Of a DNA stretch of 64,000 nt, positions 47,060-55,739 are shown piece by piece. This DNA comes from Pseudomonadota bacterium (GTDB lineage Bacteria; Pseudomonadota; Gammaproteobacteria; Pseudomonadales; Pseudohongiellaceae): positions 1-64,000 of the forward strand of contig JAQBSZ010000015.1 of the NCBI GenBank assembly GCA_027623555.1, given 5' to 3'. The position numbers were made by a program, and so were the translations under genes. The notes below the pieces were generated by a model. The model was not told the origin of the DNA. It saw nothing but the letters and a program-made list of their open reading frames with translations, and did not search any database. How positions within the stretch are numbered: position 1 is the first letter of the stretch; each line of letters opens with the position of its first letter.

Positions 47060-47224
47060 CTATAATTCGATCATCTCGAAGTCTTCTTTACCGACTCCGC
47101 AATCCGGGCACATCCAATCATCTGGTATTTCATCCCAGCGAGTACCCGGGGCGATGCCATCTTCGGGCAAGCCCAGTTCTTCCTCGTACATAAAACCGCA
47201 AATCATACATTGCCACTTTTTCAC
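47060..47224 (-). CDS. rubredoxin
   Basis: A 54-residue rubredoxin, a one-iron electron carrier. The four iron-binding cysteines are in CMICG (6 and 9) and CPDCG (39 and 42), with the usual surrounding [25 protein letters not shown] and C-terminal KEDFEMIEL. The start is GTG, supported by GGAGG 8 nt upstream. Too short for length-filtered gene callers. It lies just upstream of metG on the same strand; its redox partner is not adjacent. The sequence fits small alkane-type or general rubredoxins equally well. Confidence 0.93.
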   Translation of the reverse strand: MKKWQCMICGFMYEEELGLPEDGIAPGTRWDEIPDDWMCPDCGVGKEDFEMIEL

Positions 47225-47559
47225 CTGGGCATCCTCCGGTGCTGCAGTGTTTACAAGCTGGATTACCGAACCTGCTGTGATTATAGCGCTATCAGCAGGA
47301 ATGGTTTTAGTGTGTTTCCAGGAATTCTAACAAGAGTCTGACAAGTCAACACGGCCTGTTTGGATATTAGCATCGCGTTTGGGCGATGTAAGCTGTCTCG
47401 TGACAGGCTGCGCATCATACTCCAAGTGCCTTGGGAATTCAGCCACTTTTCAGTACTTGCACTGGTTGTAAGCAGGCCAAATAACAGATGATTCACCAGG
47501 GAATTGGCTTTATCATTCGCGATTCGTTTTTAAGACAAACCATCCCATCGGAATATTTC
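47225..47559. other. 335-bp divergent intergenic region between rubredoxin and dcd
   Basis: Carries no convincing gene. It includes a perfect 10-bp palindrome (ATAGCGCTAT, 47283-47292) of unknown role. Promoters for both divergent units should lie here, but no element is clear enough to name. Confidence 0.4.
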
Positions 47560-48129
47560 ATGAGCATTAAGTCGGATCGCTGGATTAGACAAATGGCAGA
47601 AGAGCAGGGCATGATTGAGCCCTTCGAAGCAGGACAGGTCCGCAGTGTCGATGGACAGAAGGTGATTTCTTTCGGTACCTCGAGTTACGGATATGACGTG
47701 CGGTGTGCCAGCGAGTTCAAGATTTTTACCAATGTGCACACAACGAGCGTAGTGGACCCGAAAAATTTCGATGAATCCAGCTTCGTCTCGATCGATGAAC
47801 CCTTCTGCATAATTCCACCTAATTCTTTCGTCCTGGCTCGCACCATGGAGTATTTTAGAATCCCCAGTGATGTACTCACGGTGTGTCTCGGGAAATCGAC
47901 CTATGCGCGCTGCGGAATCATCGTAAACGTCACTCCTTTAGAGCCTGAGTGGGAAGGGCATGTAACTCTGGAATTTTCCAATACTACGCCGTTACCAGCG
48001 AAGATCTATGCATACGAAGGGGTAGCCCAGATGTTGTTTTATCAATCGGATGAACAGTGCGAAGTGACTTACAAGCAACGCGGTGGCAAATACATGGGCC
48101 AGACTGGAGTTACCCCACCCAAGGCCTAG
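47560..48129 (+). CDS. dcd: dCTP deaminase
   Basis: A 189-residue trimeric enzyme that deaminates dCTP to dUTP for thymidylate synthesis. Signatures: the [19 protein letters not shown] block, [39 protein letters not shown] with the catalytic Glu region, and C-terminal [12 protein letters not shown]. The start is at 47560 (MSIKSDRWI) by family alignment; the reading 72 bases upstream would add unconserved sequence. Its TAG stop is formed by the CTAG target duplication of the adjacent MITE, so the insertion may have replaced or trimmed the original end. Confidence 0.96.
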   Translation: MSIKSDRWIRQMAEEQGMIEPFEAGQVRSVDGQKVISFGTSSYGYDVRCASEFKIFTNVHTTSVVDPKNFDESSFVSIDEPFCIIPPNSFVLARTMEYFRIPSDVLTVCLGKSTYARCGIIVNVTPLEPEWEGHVTLEFSNTTPLPAKIYAYEGVAQMLFYQSDEQCEVTYKQRGGKYMGQTGVTPPKA

Positions 48130-48381
48130 GGAGCCTCTGATCACATATGATCACTCTGGCTTAACGCCGATTTCGCTATCAAGGCGCGCTGTCGCGGTCT
48201 GTCGACCTGTCAGGACAGTGCAACGCAGAGAGCGAGATCGGCGGAAAGCCCCTTTGGGCGGGGCCTGGCGCGCCGTGTTGTCGCGCTTGCGAAGGACGAT
48301 GCCATTCCCTGCGCATGACGCCTTACCGCTGTACGCGCCAGACTCCCGCAGAGTGGCCCTATGTGATCAGAGGCTCCCTAG
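48126..48381. mobile_element. 248-bp MITE with perfect 17-bp terminal inverted repeats and CTAG target duplication
   Basis: The termini GGAGCCTCTGATCACAT (48130-48146) and its exact reverse complement (48361-48377) bound a 248-bp element with no intact gene. CTAG directly repeats on both sides (48126-48129, 48378-48381) as a 4-bp target duplication of YTAR type, as used by IS5-group transposases. It is small, palindromic-ended and lacks a transposase: a non-autonomous element moved in trans. The left duplication coincides with the dcd stop codon. Confidence 0.85.
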
Positions 48382-48387
48382 TGATCG

Positions 48388-48408
48388 CCTGGTGCAGCTT
48401 GCACCAGG
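48388..48408 (+). terminator. perfect hairpin just beyond the MITE
   Basis: CCTGGTGCA and TGCACCAGG form a perfect 9-bp stem with a 3-nt GCT loop, 7 bp after the MITE's right target duplication. It may be the original dcd terminator separated from the gene by the insertion; there is no clear T-tract. Confidence 0.45.
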
Positions 48409-48618
48409 TGTAAGCACAGCACCAGGTTTGTCATACAACTAATTTACTCTTTCCTGACAGATTTCATGGGGTAGCGCTAATACATTGGCGCTTTCATCGA
48501 CAGACTGTCAAGTTTCTGACGCTTTTAACGCCAGCCATTCTTCACTGATAAATTTCTCTATCCACTGAAGCCTTGTAAATAGGGGCGTGCAAAGAATTAT
48601 TGAGACTTATTAGTGATG

Positions 48619-48634
48619 TGGAACAGTAATTGCA
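48619..48634 (+). promoter_or_regulatory. sigma-54-type -24/-12 sequence
   Basis: TGGAAC-N5-TTGCA matches the RpoN consensus TGGCAC-N5-TTGCW at all but one position, with GG and GC separated by exactly 10 bp. It lies about 600 bp upstream of fliA, whose neighbours in other species are RpoN-controlled. A chance match is possible. Confidence 0.35.
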
Positions 48635-48801
48635 GATAAGCATTACAGTGGTGCGTCTATTGTAAGGAGAACCGGGACTGGTTTGATTTGCAAGCAAGAA
48701 GCCCAGCTTAGGAATTAGTCGTCAAAAAATAAATTAAGTTTAGTAGTACAAACAAAAAACGGAATTTGAGTGGAAATAAAAATGAGGGAGCACGCAGAAG
48801 C

Positions 48802-49002
48802 ATGGCAGTGAAGAGAATTTACCCGGCAGACATAGAACCGGCACAACACTATCTCTGCGCGCAATTGGCAGCGGAAGAATATTTCCTGACCAGTCACCGG
48901 TGGATTTTTCAAACAGGTGCATTGTTAGTCGGAAGTCGTGTTGGCCGCGAAATTCTCTGTTCTAATTTCCCAAATCCCATTCCTGATCGCGTTCTCCATT
49001 GA
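48802..49002 (+). CDS. possible 66-residue hypothetical protein
   Basis: An open frame starting at an ATG with GGAG about 11 nt upstream encodes a 66-residue protein without recognised features. Nothing confirms coding; it could equally be an untranslated part of the region between the MITE and fliA. Confidence 0.2.
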   Translation: MAVKRIYPADIEPAQHYLCAQLAAEEYFLTSHRWIFQTGALLVGSRVGREILCSNFPNPIPDRVLH

Positions 49003-49232
49003 GCTGGAACACACGGCTATGTGGCGGCTCGAATGGATCGTCCGAAGGGTTGGAAGAAAGGATTGAAAGCCGCTTTGTGCTACCAGGGGTGAAGCTACAC
49101 AAAAAATAGTAAAACGACTTAACAAATATCTGCCCAAGGCAGCCCTAGACCGTATGAATGCGGGTTACCGCAAGGGAGCCTTATGTTTGTTGAGATTTTA
49201 GAGAATTAGAAAACCAATCGGGATGACTGAAA

Positions 49233-49994
49233 ATGACTTCGGCAACAGGCGCTTCCGCTAAGACTCAAACTGATGAGCCTGTAAAGGTCCATGAGGACAT
49301 AAAAGATATTAGCCTGGATGAGGCAGTGGAACGCTTTGCACCGCTGGTTAAGCGGATTGCACACCATCTGCTGTTACGCATGCCAGCCAGTGTACAGATC
49401 GATGACTTGATCCAATCCGGTATGATTGGCCTGTTGGAGGCTGCCAAGAAATATGATGTCACCAAGGGTGCCAGCTTTGAAACTTATGCTGGAATTCGAA
49501 TTCGCGGTTCGATGCTGGATGAGGTGCGTAAAGGCGATTGGGCACCGCGCTCGGTACACCGTAAGTCCCGGAAAGTAGCCGAAGCGGTCAAGGCGATTGA
49601 GGCGCGCACTGGTGAAGATGCCAAAGTCCAGGATATTGCCAATGAACTGGATATCGATTTGAACGCTTATTACGCTATCTTGCAGGACGCCTCCGGCAGT
49701 CGACTGTTCAGTTTCGATGACATCATGGAGGGTGATGATTCGGCAATAGAACTGGCTGCTGGTGAATTGCCAGGACCCTGTGACGGATTGCAGCGAGATA
49801 CTTTCAAGGCGCATTTGTCCAATGCCATCGACGGGCTACCAGACCGCGAAAAATTGGTGCTGGCACTGTATTACGATGAAGAACTGAACCTGAAAGAAAT
49901 CGGTGAAGTGATCGGGGTTAGTGAATCCAGGGTAAGTCAGATCCATAGCCAGGCAGCATTGCGTCTCAAGGCTCGATTATCAGATTGGAATTAA
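49233..49994 (+). CDS. fliA: RNA polymerase sigma factor FliA (sigma-28)
   Basis: A 253-residue sigma-70-family factor of the flagellar/chemotaxis class. Region 2 shows LVKRIAHHLLLRMPASVQIDDLIQSGMIGLLEAAKKYD and the FliA hallmark RIRGSMLDEVRKGDWAPRSV; region 4 shows LPDREKLVLALYYDEELNLKEIGEVIGVSESRVSQIHSQA, the promoter-recognition helix-turn-helix. Complete and full length. Its usual neighbours (fleN/flhF upstream, cheY/cheZ downstream) are absent: upstream is a MITE and non-coding DNA, downstream is ccmA. Confidence 0.95.
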   Translation: MTSATGASAKTQTDEPVKVHEDIKDISLDEAVERFAPLVKRIAHHLLLRMPASVQIDDLIQSGMIGLLEAAKKYDVTKGASFETYAGIRIRGSMLDEVRKGDWAPRSVHRKSRKVAEAVKAIEARTGEDAKVQDIANELDIDLNAYYAILQDASGSRLFSFDDIMEGDDSAIELAAGELPGPCDGLQRDTFKAHLSNAIDGLPDREKLVLALYYDEELNLKEIGEVIGVSESRVSQIHSQAALRLKARLSDWN

Positions 49995-50231
49995 GCTGAC
50001 GCGCCGATCGTTGTTTCGCCTTTTCTCACCAGCCTAAAGCCCTGCCACTAATCGCTCTGCCTGCTTCTCATCCAGGCTCTGTGCTGCCGTAGCAACCAGT
50101 CTTCGGCTGGGGATTATTTGTTGTGCGCCGGGGCTTTGCTCACATGGTAGATGGGTGAAGGTAGCAGGGAATTGACAGATATAATCATGCCTGTGGGGGT
50201 GGGGGAGAGTAAATTCAGGTAAGCTTCAACT

Positions 50232-50897
50232 ATGGCATCTTCAGTTGCATCCACCAATAACGATCCCAATTCGGTTCCGACTATTCCAGCGCTGCTCGAT
50301 GCCCGAGATTTGTTCTGTGAACGCGATGACCGGATTCTGTTTCAAGCCTTAAATTTTTCCGTAACTGAGGGGCAGGTTCTCCAGGTCAAGGGCAGTAATG
50401 GTAGTGGCAAGACCACACTACTGCGTATCCTGTGCGGATTAAACGATGCTTACCGGGGAACTATCCGCTGGTACGGTCGAGCCATCGAGTCACAGGCCGA
50501 AGAGTTCTACGCCGCGCTTTTATATATGGGTCATCGAGTCGGTGTTAACAAGGTACTTTCGCCGCTGGAGAATTTGCGCTGGACCTGCAGCCTGCAACAG
50601 CAGGTTGATACTGACGAACTCATGGTCGCGCTCGCCGAAGTTGGATTGCGCGGCTTTGAAGAATCCCAGTGTTATACACTCTCGGCGGGCCAGCAACAGA
50701 GAGTCTCGCTAGCCCGGTTGTTGATCAGTAATGCAAAACTCTGGATTCTCGATGAACCATTTACCACGCTGGATTCCCTGGGCGTTAAACAACTCGAAGC
50801 ACTGTTGCGCGGCCACGCCGATGAGGGTGGCGCCGTCATAGTTACCACGCATCATCAGTTAAAGGTTGCGGACTTACGGGAACTGACACTTGGTTAG
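50232..50897 (+). CDS. ccmA: heme exporter ATP-binding protein CcmA
   Basis: The ATPase of the CcmABCD complex that releases holo-CcmE from CcmC during cytochrome c maturation. 221 residues: Walker A GSNGSGKTT (54-62), signature YTLSAGQQQRVSLARLL, Walker B LWILDEPFTTLD and the H-loop VTTHH. The N terminus is about 20 residues longer than in E. coli. First gene of an unbroken ccmABCDEFGHI operon. Confidence 0.95.
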   Translation: MASSVASTNNDPNSVPTIPALLDARDLFCERDDRILFQALNFSVTEGQVLQVKGSNGSGKTTLLRILCGLNDAYRGTIRWYGRAIESQAEEFYAALLYMGHRVGVNKVLSPLENLRWTCSLQQQVDTDELMVALAEVGLRGFEESQCYTLSAGQQQRVSLARLLISNAKLWILDEPFTTLDSLGVKQLEALLRGHADEGGAVIVTTHHQLKVADLRELTLG

Positions 50898-50906
50898 AAT
50901 CAGCCT

Positions 50907-51596
50907 ATGAGCGAGACACGCACAAGTACCGGACAAGCCTTTCGGGCAACCTTGAAACGCGATCTTCTGATTGCCTATAAAAGGAAGAACGATGTGGTCA
51001 ATCCATTCATGTTCTTCCTGATTGTCGCTACCTTATTTCCGATCGGTATTACCCCCGAACCGGAACGACTCGGTGAGATCGCTGCCGGGGTGTTGTGGAT
51101 TGCCGCCTTGCTGGCTTCATTGCTGGCGATGGATAGCCTGTATCGTGCCGATTATGAAGACGGTTCCCTCGAGCAACTGTTGCTGAGTTCGCATCCGCTG
51201 TACTTCATGGTACTGGCCAAGAACATCGCCCACTGGTTGGTGAGTGGGTTACCGGTTGTGCTGGTTTCGCCCCTGATTGCCTATATGCTAAATCTGCCCC
51301 CCGAATCCTACCTGATCTTGTTTGTAACGCTGCTGCTGGGCACACCCATTCTCAGTCTGCTCGGATCTATCGGCGTGGCACTTACTGTGGGTCTCGGTAG
51401 CCGTGGACTGATACTGGCTGTCATCACACTTCCGATGAGTGTACCGATTCTTATCGCCGGTACATTGACCGTGCAGCAGACACTCAACGGCGCCTCCCTG
51501 CTTGGTTATCTCGCGATTATGGGGGCGATGTTATTGGCCGCGATCTCTCTGGCACCACTGGCTTCGGCAGCGGCCCTGCGCATCAGTGTAAATTGA
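50907..51596 (+). CDS. ccmB: heme exporter membrane protein CcmB
   Basis: A 229-residue, six-helix permease component of CcmABCD. Family signatures are FRATLKRDLLIAYKRKNDVVNPFMFFLIVATLFPIGI at the N terminus, DSLYRADYEDGSLEQLLLS and LGLGSRG-type loops. It starts 9 bp after ccmA and is surely co-transcribed. Confidence 0.94.
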   Translation: MSETRTSTGQAFRATLKRDLLIAYKRKNDVVNPFMFFLIVATLFPIGITPEPERLGEIAAGVLWIAALLASLLAMDSLYRADYEDGSLEQLLLSSHPLYFMVLAKNIAHWLVSGLPVVLVSPLIAYMLNLPPESYLILFVTLLLGTPILSLLGSIGVALTVGLGSRGLILAVITLPMSVPILIAGTLTVQQTLNGASLLGYLAIMGAMLLAAISLAPLASAAALRISVN

Positions 51597-51743
51597 GACT
51601 AACGACCTCAATTTGGTATTACCTCGTAATTACAATGAGTTACAATACGTAACATGGTGCGCCCGGGCGAGCATGATATATTGCTCACCTCGATGCATAA
51701 CCTGAATAGCAGGCAAGAGTCGGCGGTACAGCGAGCAAATTAT

Positions 51744-52484
51744 ATGTGGATGTGGTTTTCAAAACTGGGCTCACCCAAGTGGTTCTATGAGCTTTCCGGG
51801 AAATGGTTACCGTGGCTGGTAGTGGCGATGTCTCTGCTGCTGGTGGTGGGAATTACCTGGGCCCTGTTGTTTGTCCCGCCAGATTATCAACAGGGAAATA
51901 CCATCCGCATCATGTATATACACGTTCCGTTTGCCAGCATCTCCCTGGCATTCTTTCCCCTGATGGCAGTAGCTGGCACCATCACACTGGTATGGCGGAT
52001 GAAACTGGCCGACATGGTAGCGAAAACTGCCGCGCCATTAGGCGCATGGTTTACTGCGCTGGCGTTGGCATCGGGATCCATCTGGGGGAGTGATATTTGG
52101 GGTACCTGGTGGATATGGGACGGCCGGCTTACTTCGATGTTACTGCAGTTCTTTTTATTGGTCGGTGTGATCTCGCTCCGGTCGGCTCTGGAAGATGCAG
52201 AAGCGGCTGCCAAAGCCTGCGCTGTGCTCTCGATTGTAGGGTGTATCAATGTATTCGTGATCAAATACTCTGTGGATTGGTGGAATACCCTGCATCAGCC
52301 TTCCAGTGGATTCAGCCTCTCTGACCAGGCGCCCAATCCACCGGAAGTATGGATTCCTCTGGTCATTATGATTTTTGCTATCTATTTATTTTTCGCCGTT
52401 AGCCTTATTCTTTCCATTCGAAATGAAATATTGGTCCGAGAGCGGCGATCTCAATGGGTGGAGGAACTCGTTCAGGGCACGTAA
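51744..52484 (+). CDS. ccmC: heme handling protein CcmC
   Basis: A six-helix protein that loads heme onto CcmE. It shows the WWD heme-binding domain (WGTWWIWDGRLTSMLLQFF) and flanking His residues (the HVPFAS motif and the H near NTLHQPSS). I put the start at ATG 51744 (MWMWFSKLGSPKWFYEL), where family alignments begin; the open frame extends to 51654, adding a possible 30-residue leader, and neither start has a strong ribosome site. Confidence 0.94.
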   Translation: MWMWFSKLGSPKWFYELSGKWLPWLVVAMSLLLVVGITWALLFVPPDYQQGNTIRIMYIHVPFASISLAFFPLMAVAGTITLVWRMKLADMVAKTAAPLGAWFTALALASGSIWGSDIWGTWWIWDGRLTSMLLQFFLLVGVISLRSALEDAEAAAKACAVLSIVGCINVFVIKYSVDWWNTLHQPSSGFSLSDQAPNPPEVWIPLVIMIFAIYLFFAVSLILSIRNEILVRERRSQWVEELVQGT

Positions 52485-52511
52485 TTCGGTTGCCTGGTGA
52501 GTGGATATAAC

Positions 52512-52733
52512 ATGTTTGACTCGATTCAGTTTTCCAGTATAGGCGAGTTTTTCAGCATGGGAGGGTATGCCTTCAATGTGTGGACGGTGTACACACTTTT
52601 TGTGCTGTTTTTCGCCATTAATCTCTATTTTCCACTGATAAGAAAAAAGCAGATACTCAGTGAACAAAAACGGCGCCTGATCGTAAATAGAGAAATGCAG
52701 ACCTTAAAGAATGACGACGGAGAAAATTCGTGA
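52512..52733 (+). CDS. ccmD: heme exporter small subunit CcmD
   Basis: A 73-residue single-pass protein that stabilises CcmC-CcmE association. It has the FFSMGGYAFNVWTVYTLF motif, a typical CcmD N-terminal region leading into one membrane helix, and a charged cytoplasmic tail. A GTG 15 bases upstream is an alternative start. The stop overlaps the ccmE start (GTGA). Confidence 0.9.
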   Translation: MFDSIQFSSIGEFFSMGGYAFNVWTVYTLFVLFFAINLYFPLIRKKQILSEQKRRLIVNREMQTLKNDDGENS

Positions 52734-53197
52734 AACCTCATAGACAGAAACGACTCGGAATTGTTCTGTTCATTGCCGTTAGCTTGAGCCTGGCGATCGG
52801 CCTCACACTGTTTGCCCTGAGTCAGAATATCGATCTATTTTATACACCGACTCAGGTTGCACAGGGAGAAGTCGCGGCAGGACAGCGAATCCGCATCGGA
52901 GGAATGGTGAAAGAAGGCTCACTATATTCTGCAGACGATAGCCTGATGGTGCAGTTTGCTACGACCGATTATGTAAACGACGTGATGATTCACTACGAAG
53001 GCATTCTCCCTGACTTATTCAGAGAAGGTCAGGGCATTGTCGTCGAAGGGTCGGTAGATGCCGCAGGAGTCTTTCGCGCATCGAGAGTGCTGGCTAAACA
53101 TGATGAAAATTACATGTCGCAAGAAGTCAAGGCTGCACTGGATGCCGCTGGTGCCTCGGCAACAAATCACCCCTTAACCTCCCAACCGGAAAGTTAA
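52730..53197 (+). CDS. ccmE: heme chaperone CcmE
   Basis: A 155-residue periplasmic, membrane-anchored chaperone that covalently carries heme. An N-terminal anchor helix (about 9-30) is followed by the OB-fold and the heme-binding motif HDENY, with H124 the attachment residue and Y128 the axial ligand. The GTG start has GGAG 7 nt upstream. Confidence 0.95.
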   Translation: MKPHRQKRLGIVLFIAVSLSLAIGLTLFALSQNIDLFYTPTQVAQGEVAAGQRIRIGGMVKEGSLYSADDSLMVQFATTDYVNDVMIHYEGILPDLFREGQGIVVEGSVDAAGVFRASRVLAKHDENYMSQEVKAALDAAGASATNHPLTSQPES

Positions 53198-55192
53198 ATG
53201 ATCCCCGAGCTCGGGCAGTTTTCGCTAATTCTGGCGCTGTGTTTAAGTATTCTACTTGGCACCTTGCCGGTCATCGGCGCGCAGCGCAACAATGTGCTCT
53301 GGATGAGCCTGGCACGGCCGCTCAGTGCCGGGATTTTTGTTTTCCTGGGGATCAGCATTTCTATCCTGGCCTATGCATTCGCTACCGATGATTTTTCTGT
53401 GCGCATCGTCGCGGCTCAATCTAATTCTCTGCTGCCGATGCACTTTAAATTGACCGCGCTCTGGGGTGGTCATGAGGGCTCCTTTCTATTGTGGACGTTC
53501 ATGTTGTCCGGGTGGATGCTGGCGGTAAGCATTTACAGCAAAAACATGCCAGTTGAATTTGTAGCAAGAGTCTTAGGTGTGCTGGGATTCCTGTGCATTG
53601 GATATATCTTTTTCATGCTGGCCACTTCCAATCCTTTCGACCGTATCGTGCCACTGCCACCGGCAGACGGCGCGGATCTCAACACGGCATTACAGGACTT
53701 TGCGTTTATTGTTCACCCACCGACGTTATACATGGGCTATGTTGGGTTCTCAGTCGTCTTTGCCTTTGCGATAGCGGCATTACTAAGTGGACGCCTGGAC
53801 GCGGCCTGGGCGCGCTGGTCACGGCCATGGGCAAATGTGGCCTGGGCGATACTCACGATCGGTGTCGCCCTCGGTAGCTGGTGGGCTTATTACGAATTGG
53901 GCTGGGGAGGCTGGTGGGGATGGGATCCAGTTGAGAATCCACCGTTAATCACCTGGTTGTTCGGCACTGCCTTGATTCATTCTCTTGCGGTGACCGAGAA
54001 GCGCGGGGTATTCAAGAGCTGGACAGTTTTACTGGCAATACTCGCTTTCTCCGGTAGCTTGTTAGGAACCTTTATTACCCGTTCCGGGCTGCTTACTTCG
54101 GTTCACGCGTTTGCCAGCGATCCTTCCCGGGGGTTTTTTATTCTGGGCATACTTGGCCTAACTGTCGGAGGTGCCTTGCTGCTATATGCCTTTCGAGCCC
54201 CGCTTATGAAGAGTGAATTTGGCTTCGACGTGGTTTCGCGAGAGATCTTCATCCTGATCAATAATGTGATACTGGTAGTCGCGGCTGCTTCCATCTTCCT
54301 TGGAACAATTTTCCCGATGGTGTATCAGGCTCTTACCAATGATCTGATCTCGATTGGTCCGCCCTATTTCAACGCTATTTTTGTGCCGCTCATGATCCTG
54401 TTAGTGCTGTTTCTTGGTGTAGGTCCGTTGAGCCGCTGGAAACGCACTTCCACGGCTTATCTTCTACAGCAACTGACCAGGGTAGCCGGTGCCAGTTTAG
54501 TCATTGGCGTGATTTTACCGCTCATTATATTGCTCGAATTTTCCTTTGCCGCCACCGTTTCAGTTGCCCTGGCTGCCTGGATAGTTCTGAGTATGGGCAA
54601 AGACCTTATGAACAAGACGGCGAACAAAGCAACGCGGTCAAAGGGGCTGCGTTCACTATCGCTGAGCTACTATGGAATGCAGACAGCACACCTGGGAATC
54701 GCGGTCATGTTAATCGGCATCGGCTTGACCAGTTATTTCAGCAGCGAGAGAAGCGTAGTATTGGGTCCTGGTCAGAGTATCGATCTTGGTGACTACGAGT
54801 TCACATTTATAAGCAGCTCAGCGGTCCGCGGCCCGAACTTCATCGCCGATGAGGCTGAAATCACCGTGCATAAAGCAGGTGTTGAAATAGAGGTCTTGCG
54901 CCCGCAGCGGCGTGTGTATCTGGCCACTGGGACTCCTTCCACGGAGATGGCGATTGACTCCGGCTTTTTGCGAGACCTGTTTATCACGCTAGGGGAAGAA
55001 AAAACGGGTGGAGCCTGGTCGATGACGATCTACGTTAAACCTTTTATACGTTGGGTGTGGTTGGGTGCTCTCTTCATGGCTCTCGGCGGCATGGTAGCCG
55101 CAGGAGACAAACGCTATCGACGCTTACTAAGGCGTCGCCAGACAGAAAGAATGGCAGCAAATACTTCTGGCGCAGTACCCCTGATCTCTTGA
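53198..55192 (+). CDS. ccmF: cytochrome c heme lyase subunit CcmF
   Basis: A 664-residue polytopic protein that ligates heme to apocytochrome c with CcmH. It carries the WWD domain (ELGWGGWWGWDPVENPPL, about 226-243), conserved periplasmic His residues, and the typical HPPTLYMGYVGF and TRSGLLTSVHAFASDPSRG segments. Starts at the codon following the ccmE stop. Confidence 0.96.
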   Translation: MIPELGQFSLILALCLSILLGTLPVIGAQRNNVLWMSLARPLSAGIFVFLGISISILAYAFATDDFSVRIVAAQSNSLLPMHFKLTALWGGHEGSFLLWTFMLSGWMLAVSIYSKNMPVEFVARVLGVLGFLCIGYIFFMLATSNPFDRIVPLPPADGADLNTALQDFAFIVHPPTLYMGYVGFSVVFAFAIAALLSGRLDAAWARWSRPWANVAWAILTIGVALGSWWAYYELGWGGWWGWDPVENPPLITWLFGTALIHSLAVTEKRGVFKSWTVLLAILAFSGSLLGTFITRSGLLTSVHAFASDPSRGFFILGILGLTVGGALLLYAFRAPLMKSEFGFDVVSREIFILINNVILVVAAASIFLGTIFPMVYQALTNDLISIGPPYFNAIFVPLMILLVLFLGVGPLSRWKRTSTAYLLQQLTRVAGASLVIGVILPLIILLEFSFAATVSVALAAWIVLSMGKDLMNKTANKATRSKGLRSLSLSYYGMQTAHLGIAVMLIGIGLTSYFSSERSVVLGPGQSIDLGDYEFTFISSSAVRGPNFIADEAEITVHKAGVEIEVLRPQRRVYLATGTPSTEMAIDSGFLRDLFITLGEEKTGGAWSMTIYVKPFIRWVWLGALFMALGGMVAAGDKRYRRLLRRRQTERMAANTSGAVPLIS

Positions 55193-55202
55193 TGGTGAGA
55201 AC

Positions 55203-55739
55203 ATGAGCAGACTAAAATATTTCGTACCAGTTATCGTGTTCCTGGGATTGGCAGTGGTGTTGTGGCGAGGATTGTATCTCGATCCAAAAGAGCTGCCCTC
55301 AATGCTGATTGATAAGCCGATGCCGGAATTTGCCCTGACCACAGTGGATGATGAATCGGTATCGAATGCTGACTTACCTGACCAGATATTCCTGCTGAAT
55401 ATCTGGGGTAGTTACTGTCTTCCCTGTTTGATCGAACATCCCACTTTAATGAGGCTGTCCGAAGAAGGAGAGATACCGGTTGTGGGGGTAAATTATCGTG
55501 ACAGAAAAGATCTTGCGCAGGACTGGCTCGTCGATAATGGCAATCCATTCTCATTCAGTATTCTTGATGAATCTGGACGCTTCGGCATCGATCTCGGAGT
55601 CTACGGGGCACCGGAGACCTACCTGGTAGATGCCAACGGTGTCATCCGCTTTCGTCATGTGAGTGTGCTGGATGAAACCGTATGGCAAGAAGAATTCGTG
55701 CCGGCAATAGCTGAACTCAGAGCAGGATCGGGTCAGTGA
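55203..55739 (+). CDS. ccmG: periplasmic thiol:disulfide oxidoreductase CcmG/DsbE
   Basis: A 178-residue membrane-anchored thioredoxin-fold protein that keeps the CXXCH motif of apocytochrome c reduced. N-terminal anchor at about 6-25; active site C72-L-P-C75 in IWGSYCLPCLIEH. The residue before the first cysteine is Tyr, where family members usually have Trp. YGAPETYLVD is the typical cis-proline region. Confidence 0.94.
   Translation: MSRLKYFVPVIVFLGLAVVLWRGLYLDPKELPSMLIDKPMPEFALTTVDDESVSNADLPDQIFLLNIWGSYCLPCLIEHPTLMRLSEEGEIPVVGVNYRDRKDLAQDWLVDNGNPFSFSILDESGRFGIDLGVYGAPETYLVDANGVIRFRHVSVLDETVWQEEFVPAIAELRAGSGQ

Larger units (their letters stand above)
48382..49232 (+). other. 851-bp gene-poor region between the MITE and fliA
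   Basis: Contains a 9-bp hairpin (48388-48408), a sigma-54-like sequence (48619-48634), one weak open frame (48802-49002), and an AAGGGAG-bearing stretch at 49173-49190 followed by only an 8-codon frame. No flagellar or FleN-like gene is present where one would be expected upstream of fliA. Confidence 0.5.

Noticed and set aside
49076-49190. Possible c-di-GMP (GEMM) riboswitch before fliA
   Set aside because: Only a GGGTTACC-like piece matches; the other conserved GEMM elements are missing.
50172-50185. TTGACA followed by TATAAT ahead of ccmA
   Set aside because: The two hexamers are only 2 bp apart, impossible for one sigma-70 promoter; either could act with another partner hexamer, but none is convincing.
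50034-50225. Minus-strand open stretch of 63 codons ending in a coding-looking SLDEKQAERLVAGL segment, between fliA and ccmA
   Set aside because: It has no usable start codon and is bounded by a stop just upstream; it could be a remnant of a lost gene but nothing confirms coding.
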